From NCBI GenBank assembly GCA_030685235.1, contig MU839199.1, positions 7,325 through 71,324 on the forward strand: 64,000 nucleotides of DNA, in the 5' to 3' direction. Below, in pieces: positions 57,730 to 64,000 of the stretch. Each line of letters starts with the position of its first letter. The first letter of the stretch is position 1. Source of the DNA: Copromyces sp. CBS 386.78. Lineage: Eukaryota > Ascomycota > Sordariomycetes > Sordariales > Sordariaceae. The position numbers and the translations under genes were made by a program. The notes under the pieces were generated by a model. It was not told the origin of the DNA and ran no database searches. It saw only the letters and a list, made by a program, of their open reading frames with translations.

Positions 57730-59595
57730 TCACATGAAACTATAATAAACCGTCACAGCCGTCGTATAAACCATGCAAACCATTCCCAAAACCATCATGA
57801 CCACATCCCCCACCTTTGCCCACTTTGTTGTTGCCACCCCTTTATAATGCAAATAAGCCGGATACACATACACCAGCGGCACGCACGCCGTTGATCCGAT
57901 CAAGGCGACAAACTTGTCCAGATTCCCCGTTCCCAAAACTGACACCACTCCGCAGAAAACCACCAGGGCCAACCTAAACACATTCTTGATCCATTTCGTC
58001 TTCACGCTCCTCTTCCCAGAAGTATGTTGTCCAAAGACTTTCCCCTCGATGATCCTCAAAGCAGGGAACAGTTGTACGGGCGTGCCGACCAGCACGGCTA
58101 CCGAATACAGGAACTGCACGGCGTTGACGAGTTTGCTGTCTTGCGGGAAGTTGTCGATGATTTCGATTTGGGTGGAGGTGCCAAAGGTTGCGTAACATAG
58201 GGCGCCGACCGAGGTGAATACTATCGTAATAATGATCATTACCAAACCGAGTAAATACTCGAAGCGCTGGGGTTTGGCCATGGAGCTCTGGATGGGCAGG
58301 ATCAAGCCGATTCCTTCAAAGGTGAAGATTGCCGAGCCGATCATCAGGGTGTACCGCTCGGGGTTGAACAACACAACCGATTTGTGGATCCCGTGTTGAG
58401 CGAGAGCGCGGAAATCGAACTGGTAGATATACGACACGCCGATCAAGATGCAGGCGTCTGCGAGGAGAGCGGCGGGACCGAGCTTGGAGATGTTCCTGAT
58501 CCAGGAGAGCGGGACGAGCAAGGCGACTTGGATTGCGATCAGCGCTACCGAGGATAGCGGCGCTTGGGATCCGGCGGTGACGGCGTTGAGGAAGGAAGTC
58601 AAGTTTTCTGCGACGAACACGATGCCTGCGCAGACGAAGCCCAGCTGAGATATAGTGATGGATGCGAGAATCAAGGTCCGCATGCGCTCCCCCGAAATGG
58701 CGGCACCGATTTCTCCGTATCCGCCGCCGTGGCGCTGTTTGCATCGGAGCAACAAGTGGAAGGCGACCATGGTGACTGCGGACACAAAAACCATAGCCAG
58801 GCAAGAAAATAGGAGACCGCCGTTGGCAAAGGCTTTCGGGAGGAACATGATGCCCGTGCCGACAAAGGCTTTGATGAGGGTGAAAAAGGTCTTGGTCGTG
58901 CCGGCTGTGGCGGAGCGCTGGCTTTTTGGCAACCGGTGGGAAAGGCGTCGACCCAAAAGAGCCGTGGTCTCGCCCATGCGTGCCTCCTCTTCAACCTCTT
59001 CTTGTTCTGCTTCGGATTCATCTTCTTCGATGGCTTCCTCGCCATCCGAGTCGGCCAGGTCTTCGCCTGCGAAACTGCCGTAGAGATCGAGGAACTCGAC
59101 GAAGTTGCGGGTGATGGGCATGCGGGCGGCGAGGAAGTTTTGGGGTCCGCCATGTTTCTGATGTAAGAAGGCCCGTCGGAAGCCACCCGGGGCAAGCGTT
59201 TCGGAGACGGTCATGCCGGGCACGTCCGAGTCTTGCTCGAACTCGCGGGGGCTGTGGAAGGTGTTGGCCCGTCGGTGCAGCTGTTGGAGGCGGGCGGAGG
59301 CGTCGATCTTGAAGAGGTCGCGGTGGATGTCTCCGCCTTGAAGTCGAAGGGAGGAGGCGGCGGTGCTCTCTACTCCGTTTGGTGTTGTCGAGCCAGCCCG
59401 TGTAGAGGACCCCTTGGAGGAACTCTCACCGGTTGACACGGTTTGGGTCTGTGTAGTCGCTTCGGAGGAGCCATCTTGGGGAGTTTGGCTTTGACTGTTG
59501 GGGTGTTCAGAGTCCAATACGGCCGTGTAACCGGCGGGCAGATGTTCGGCGACGACCTGTGCCTCGTTGACAGGCGTGACGGATTCGTCTGACAT
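57730..59595 (-). CDS. Vacuolar amino-acid transporter, AVT3/AVT4-like
   Basis: Single-exon 621-aa member of the amino-acid/auxin permease (AAAP) family. AVT3/4-type proteins export neutral or basic amino acids from the vacuole. The first ATG is at 59595; the longer frame begins at TTG. Residues 1-220 are hydrophilic with an acidic stretch (DSDGEEAIEEDESEAEQEE) and METTALLG-like sorting text (GETTALLGRR). The transporter domain opens with TKTFFTLIKAFVGTGIMFLP followed by KAFANGGL, the classic AAAP first-helix motif. About ten further helices follow, including LPIQSSMAKPQRFEYLLG and FGTSTQIEIIDNFPQDSKLV. Length and the long N-terminus match fungal AVT3 orthologues. No intron. Confidence 0.93.
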   Translation of the reverse strand: MSDESVTPVNEAQVVAEHLPAGYTAVLDSEHPNSQSQTPQDGSSEATTQTQTVSTGESSSKGSSTRAGSTTPNGVESTAASSLRLQGGDIHRDLFKIDASARLQQLHRRANTFHSPREFEQDSDVPGMTVSETLAPGGFRRAFLHQKHGGPQNFLAARMPITRNFVEFLDLYGSFAGEDLADSDGEEAIEEDESEAEQEEVEEEARMGETTALLGRRLSHRLPKSQRSATAGTTKTFFTLIKAFVGTGIMFLPKAFANGGLLFSCLAMVFVSAVTMVAFHLLLRCKQRHGGGYGEIGAAISGERMRTLILASITISQLGFVCAGIVFVAENLTSFLNAVTAGSQAPLSSVALIAIQVALLVPLSWIRNISKLGPAALLADACILIGVSYIYQFDFRALAQHGIHKSVVLFNPERYTLMIGSAIFTFEGIGLILPIQSSMAKPQRFEYLLGLVMIIITIVFTSVGALCYATFGTSTQIEIIDNFPQDSKLVNAVQFLYSVAVLVGTPVQLFPALRIIEGKVFGQHTSGKRSVKTKWIKNVFRLALVVFCGVVSVLGTGNLDKFVALIGSTACVPLVYVYPAYLHYKGVATTKWAKVGDVVMMVLGMVCMVYTTAVTVYYSFM

Positions 59596-60749
59596 GGTGT
59601 CGGATGATGTCTCTGATAATATCAAGGTTGCGTTGATCAGTTGGTTAAGACAAGACCTGCCCGCAGATCAATCACTGGATACCGTCGAGACGGAAAAGAT
59701 GGTGGAATGGATGGTGGGAAAAAGTCGTGAAAGGTTGGAAAAAGGAGCCTGTGTCTCCCCAGAAAAAGGAAATCTGATGGAAATCTGATACAAATCCAAT
59801 CCAACCAAAGACGGGATTAGTCGATCGATCGTGGGGTAATAATGTGCTGTTACTGGCCGGATGATGTCATTGGGTGAAATATATATGGATGTCTCTTTGT
59901 TTGTTTCCAAACAGGAGGTCTCTCTTTGCATTCAGACATGAACAACATATTGAGGGCATTATATGAGAACAGAAAGATGTTGATCTGATTCATCACAGAA
60001 CAAGATATCAGACAAGCACGGCGGGTCGTCGATTCATGGTCCGGACGAGGAATTGCCACTTACCCCTGTGCACGGCCCTGTTACTCACAGGCCAAGTCGC
60101 AGGTTCGGATGTCGCTTGTTACTTAGTCTGTGCATAAGGGCTGGGGGAAGGGATTGTGTTATCGCACTAACAGTTTCTTGGCCGATCCCGCAAAGAATCT
60201 GATAAGCAAGAATCTCATTCAGTTCCGCCAATTGAGACCTGCTGCATGCTTCCCAGGGCATCTTCCGACCAGGACAGTCACTTCTCCGTCACTCCTCAAA
60301 GGAATTTGCATTTTCCTTTCCCAACTAAAATGGTCATGTTACTCCACTAACAGAAGGCACGCTAAAATACGTGTGCTCAGAATAGTGGTAGATCCAATCC
60401 ACATACCGTCTATGATCAGGAAGTGGCAAGTCTAGGTCATGCTGGAATTTCAACCTTGGCCACAGAGCACCCTGTATCTTCAATTTCTCCGTCATAAAAC
60501 CAATTACTATCTCATCACCGATTGGTCTCTGGATATCACCGTTCAAGAAGGGCCACAGCCGACAGGACATGACCGCACACAGTGGTTGACGCGCTGCTTC
60601 TTCATCCTTCATCTACCTATTCAAGACACACTCACCATCTGGACAGACTCACTTCTAGCTTTTGCTCATATCAGAGAAACGGTATTCGAAATCGACACTG
60701 CCCAACATACATAATCGGCACTTCCTTCTCCTTTCTCCTTAACGTCTAC
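59596..60749. other. Intergenic region
   Basis: Promoter of the AVT-type gene on the left and 3' flank of the DUF1996 gene on the right. No gene seen. Confidence 0.5.
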
Positions 60750-61950
60750 TCACTCATCAACCCTCACACCCCCGGGCAACACCCCCCCCTCCAAAACGCC
60801 CTTCCAACTCCCCTCCTCATCCACCTTCTGGCCTATCCCTTGCACCAAATTCTGCACCTCCCCACTCTGCAAGTACTCCCTGAACGTCCCACACGTCTCG
60901 ATTCTCCCCCCGTTATTCCCACAGCTCTCGTCTTGCAGCGCTCTCTGTAGCAACTCGACATCCCACCCGTTGAAGAAATCCGCGTGGTAGCCGTACCCGG
61001 TTTTATCGCCGTTGGAGAAGACAAAGGGCTGGTCGCCGGGGCCGGGGCCGGGGGTGGTGCGGAGGTGGTTGAACGCGTCTACGGCCCAGGTCATTTCGTA
61101 CAACAAGGCCGGGATGCGCACGGGATGGGTGGAAGGACAAGCGCCCGTGTCGCCGCGGGAGGGGTAGACGACGTGGGTGCCGTTGTAGCCCGAGGATGAC
61201 GACGACGTTTTTGTTGTTGTTGGCGATGCCGATGCCGATTCAGACTCGGACGAGTTATCGTAGGAACCTGAAGACTCGGAAAAGGTCCCGAGACCGAGAC
61301 CGACGCCGTCCCAGCACGAGGGGAAACGGATGCGGATCTGCAGGCCGCCGTCGCAGGTGCGGTTGGGAAAACCGGTAAAGGGCGCAAGGCCCGTTTGGCC
61401 GTTTGTTAAGAGACAGATAAACTCGATAGCCCGATCCTCCACTCGCGACTCGTTGTGTGTGCGACGGTTGGTATCGCCGGCTACCATCCTGAACCCTTCC
61501 GGGAAAGCGCGCACTTGTTTGCCGGCGCAGTAATCTGTCCAGTCGAGACGTTCTTGGTAGTAGACGTTTATGCCGCCTACTTGCTGGACGGACTCGAGGG
61601 AGCCGTTGGCGTGGCGGAAGTAGACGGTGGGAACCCAGTAGTTGGATCGGTCCTTGGACACGGCGCAGGTGGTGCGCACGTTGGGGGCTTGGGTTTGAAG
61701 GTTGGTTGTAGTCTAGGGTGGAATCGAAGGCGGATCCGCCCATTACTGTGTGGAGGTGGGCTGAGGCGCGGCCGGGGGAGACGATGGGGTCGAGACGGTC
61801 GACGGTTATGGGCTTGCCGCAGCCCATGACGAAGAATGCTTTGATGGAGGGTTCGGGGCGGATACAGCTGGATGAGGATGAGGGTTGGGCGGCGGCGGAT
61901 ATGAAGAGGCATGTTACTAGCCAGAGGACGGGAGGGGTGAGGAGCATCAT
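60750..61950 (-). CDS. Secreted DUF1996-family protein with an apparent frameshift
   Basis: Start at 61950 gives a signal peptide (LLTPPVLWLVTCLFISAAAQ). The DUF1996 opening follows: FFVMGCGKPITVDRLDPIVS, then PGRASAHLHTVMGGSAFDS. The remaining family blocks (RSNYWVPTVYFRHANGSLES, INVYYQERLDW, FPEGFRMVAGD, GLQIRIRFPSCWDGV, CPSTHPVRIPALLYEM, GYGYHADFFNGWD) run to 60750. However, they lie in a different frame: the frames switch near 61705-61720, and no intron signals could join them. So it is either a pseudogene, a strain allele, or a sequence error. Repaired length would be about 400 aa. A Ser/Thr-rich insertion (SESESASASPTTTKTSSSSS) interrupts the domain. DUF1996 proteins are extracellular with unknown, possibly carbohydrate-related, function. 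Confidence 0.8.
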
Positions 61951-62782
61951 TTTGCCTGTTCACTGTTGGACTGAGGTCTGTAAAAGGAGTGGATGTGAAA
62001 AGGAAAAGAAAGAAAGAGGAGAGATGCAAGTGGACTCGACTACGACTGAAGAAAAGGTCAGCAACGCAGGAAGACAATCACTTTAAGCTGAACATTGCTC
62101 CCCGAGACAGCAGGAGACATGAAACATTGAAAAGGAACAGCATGCATCACGGTTAGACACCTCCAACACTATGAAACCATGTGGCTTGACCGTTGGTGAT
62201 GTTGGTAGCCATGATGTTTGTGTGCAATATAAAACGCGTTTGTACGTCGGACGACACGGCAGAGATGCGCGGACACCAACAGCCAACGATCCGGTCCAGT
62301 CGATGACAAGATCTGAGACGGCTGGCGGTCATTTAAACCACCGCCCCATGTTCTTTTATCACAGACAACGACCAACTGACCGACACTCGGCGTACAAGAA
62401 ACCTGACGCTTTTCATGGAGAAGTTGGGATTGGGACCGAAAAGGTGAGTGAGTGAAACATTCCGTCAACGCCTTTGTTTTGTTTGTCCCTGTCCTTGATC
62501 ATATCATGATATCGCATTCTTCCGGTATCGTCATACACCAACGCGAGTGCTCGTCGGCGCAACAAAACACAACATTTGTTCCTTCTATTCCCATATCATA
62601 CAAGAGTCGTTGTCATGTGTCGACTATTATCCATATATCCGCAACCGCCAACTGGGAAGGGCTCGGGGTATTAGAGTAGTGACAGTGGTCCGATGCTCGA
62701 GGTCGACCTCGGAGTCGGTGTCGCGTGAAGGAAGAGAGGCGATGGAGGGTGCATTTATTGCCTGTATATGGTTCGTCAACGG
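61951..62782. other. Intergenic region
   Basis: Promoter of the DUF1996 gene on the left and 3' flank of the small mitochondrial gene on the right. No gene seen. Confidence 0.5.
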
Positions 62783-63083
62783 TTAGTTTCGTAGACATAG
62801 TATAGGACTGCGACAGGACTGCGACGCTGGGTATACGAACACAACAAGCAACTCTCCCCAAGAGCTGGAGAGGAGGGCGACGGCAGCCTGGGATGGGTAG
62901 GGATGTTAGTATGATCGGACTAGTAATCGGGGCCGGGAAGAGGAGAACACTCACGCCGAAGAAGGCGATGCTGCGGACGACGGAAGCGTTCTCGGCAGAG
63001 GTGAGGGAATCGTAAGTGGAGCGGATGAAGCCCTTGGACTTGCGGCTGCCACCGGGGCGCTCAATGTATCTGGCGGTAGGCAT
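62783..63083 (-). CDS. Small mitochondrial outer-membrane protein, TOM6-like
   Basis: Exons are 63083-62955 and 62887-62783 (donor GTGAGT, branch ACTAAC, acceptor CCCAG), giving 77 aa. The basic N-terminus (MPTARYIERPGGSRKSKGF) and STYDSLTSAENASVVRSIAF lead into one hydrophobic helix ending ALLSSSWGELL. A basic cytosolic head, a 'T..EN..VVRS' helix and a single tail anchor ending SSWGE-L-L fit TOM6-like subunits, which stabilise the TOM import pore in filamentous fungi. The last 20 residues (VVFVYPASQSCRSPILCLRN) look non-conserved and may reflect a shifted end or an alternative acceptor. Assignment is from pattern memory, so moderate. Confidence 0.6.
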
Positions 63084-63640
63084 GGCGATTGCGTGAATGT
63101 CTGGGCTGGGGAGTTGTCGCGATAACGGGGCTATCGGTTGATGGAGTTGGAAACTGACGCGGACTGCCAGAACTAAGAATGGAAATTTTGGACTTGCTGG
63201 CAGGCAGCGGGAAGCAAAGACGCAGGGATGGCACGGGCCTGATTGGTCGTTATCACTTACACCGAGGTGAGTGAGTCCAGTAGAGCTTCACTTCACCAGG
63301 AATCAGGGACAAGTAGATGATAGATGAATAGACATGATATTTACACCGAGTGATGTTAATGTCGGTTTCTTCACATTAATCGAAGGTTGTTATGTCGATT
63401 GACACATCCTATGAAATTCACCTTTGTTTGACTAGTGGCCCCCCTTGCAGTTCCCGGCAGGCAAGCCCTGTAAGCGGTGGGGTTTGGGTGCAGGTCCCAC
63501 TCCCCCGCCGTTTGTCACAGCTCAATCTGTTAGATTGTAGGGTGGAGATCTCGACTAGATGAGGCGAGTCTCAGTTACCTGATTAAGGTCTTGGCATTTC
63601 CGGGATACCCGAGTACCCCCCAGACCTTCTGGAGCGGATT
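63084..63640. other. TOM6-like promoter and non-mutated edge sequence
   Basis: From about 63430 to 63640 there is G+C-rich, non-coding sequence with GGGGTTTGGGTGCAGG and ACTCCCCCGCC words. It stops abruptly at A+T-rich DNA and may be the unmutated end of the repeat that continues right. Confidence 0.4.
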
Positions 63641-64000
63641 AGTTATACAGCTAGTTTTTAGATAGTTCAATTAACTAGATTACACACTAGTAAATTTAAT
63701 AATTAATAGTCTAATACGCATATTACCTATTAATACGACGATTAGTATCAATTAATAATCAATAATTAACTAAACGATACGATATCTCTTTTAAAGATTA
63801 GTAACGATACTAAGGAAAATATTACTTACTTTAAAGATAATAATAATTAGATCCGTTAGGAGCTTATACTCTAATTAAAATATAATTCGGATATTTTTAA
63901 AGAATAGATTTAAGGTAAGATTGAGAGACTTATAGTACCGAAACAATTTGATCCTAATTAATACCCTATTATTAAAGAAGTAAAAGTATAAATTAAAGTT
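63641..64000. repeat. RIP-mutated A+T-rich repeat, cut by the window edge
   Basis: Sequence composition changes sharply to A+T- and TpA-rich, as in the 15-17.7 kb transposon, and continues past the window. Reading stops as mutated Gln codons gives partly coherent open frames, so it was probably a protein-coding transposable element. Its class cannot be told from this fragment. Confidence 0.75.

Noticed and set aside
1..64000. CRISPR arrays or bacterial operons
   Set aside because: No regularly spaced direct repeats of that type; spliceosomal introns and RIP show a fungal nuclear genome.

Overview
The window is nuclear DNA of a filamentous ascomycete, most likely Neurospora or a close Sordariaceae relative. 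Genes carry short introns with GTAAGT/GTGAGT-type donors, (G)CTAAC branch points and CAG/TAG acceptors. Codons favour C in the third position. Glutamine, asparagine, serine and acidic low-complexity tracts are common. Two segments (about 15.05-17.73 kb and from about 63.64 kb to the right edge) are extremely A+T-rich, full of TpA and of in-frame TAA/TAG codons where CAA/CAG would be expected. That is the signature of repeat-induced point mutation (RIP).

Layout. 0.4-2.1 kb: an AT-hook protein on the minus strand, with a tandem repeat in its intron. 2.1-9.9 kb: no convincing gene, but a degenerate repeat array and a 53-nt poly(A) run. 10-14.5 kb: the convergent pair dbp3 (ribosome-biogenesis DEAD-box helicase) and rft1 (ER oligosaccharide-lipid protein). 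14.98-17.97 kb: a 3.0-kb DNA transposon with a RIP-mutated Fot1/pogo-type (DDE_1) transposase, TA target duplication and terminal inverted repeats of about 54 bp. It is followed 230 bp later by a 238-bp MITE-like element with similar termini. 22.8-25.2 kb: a TRP-like/FLC-type membrane protein. 26.6-27.3 kb: a small Asn/Cys-containing gene with an open frame beyond its stop. 28.8-30.8 kb: a coiled-coil poly-Q protein. 31.4-36.3 kb: the divergent pair isu1 (Fe-S scaffold) and a UBP14-type deubiquitinase. 39.4-41.3 kb: an APC-superfamily permease. 43.1-47.4 kb: a Ure2/GTT-type glutathione transferase, mad2 and a BTB protein. 48.2-48.8 kb: a long imperfect inverted repeat. 49.3-51.5 kb: an S33-type alpha/beta hydrolase. 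53.4-56.6 kb: a large acidic protein with a C-terminal domain resembling a degenerate Fe(II)/2OG dioxygenase. 57.7-59.6 kb: an AVT-type vacuolar amino-acid transporter. 60.7-62.0 kb: a DUF1996 secreted protein with a frameshift. 62.8-63.1 kb: a small TOM6-like mitochondrial protein.

The genes are mostly unrelated housekeeping and orphan loci, not a cluster. I see no operon-like or defence-like gene system. The most distinctive content is the mobile-element chemistry: the RIP-killed transposon with its basic heptapeptide repeat and subterminal G-tracts, the nearby MITE and the hairpin element. Several gene-scale oddities are also notable: the possible readthrough extension, the degenerate dioxygenase-like domain, the GPI-tail relic and the poly(A)-flanked splice acceptor. 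Exon joins were worked out by hand from splice consensus and frame continuity; none has been tested against transcripts.
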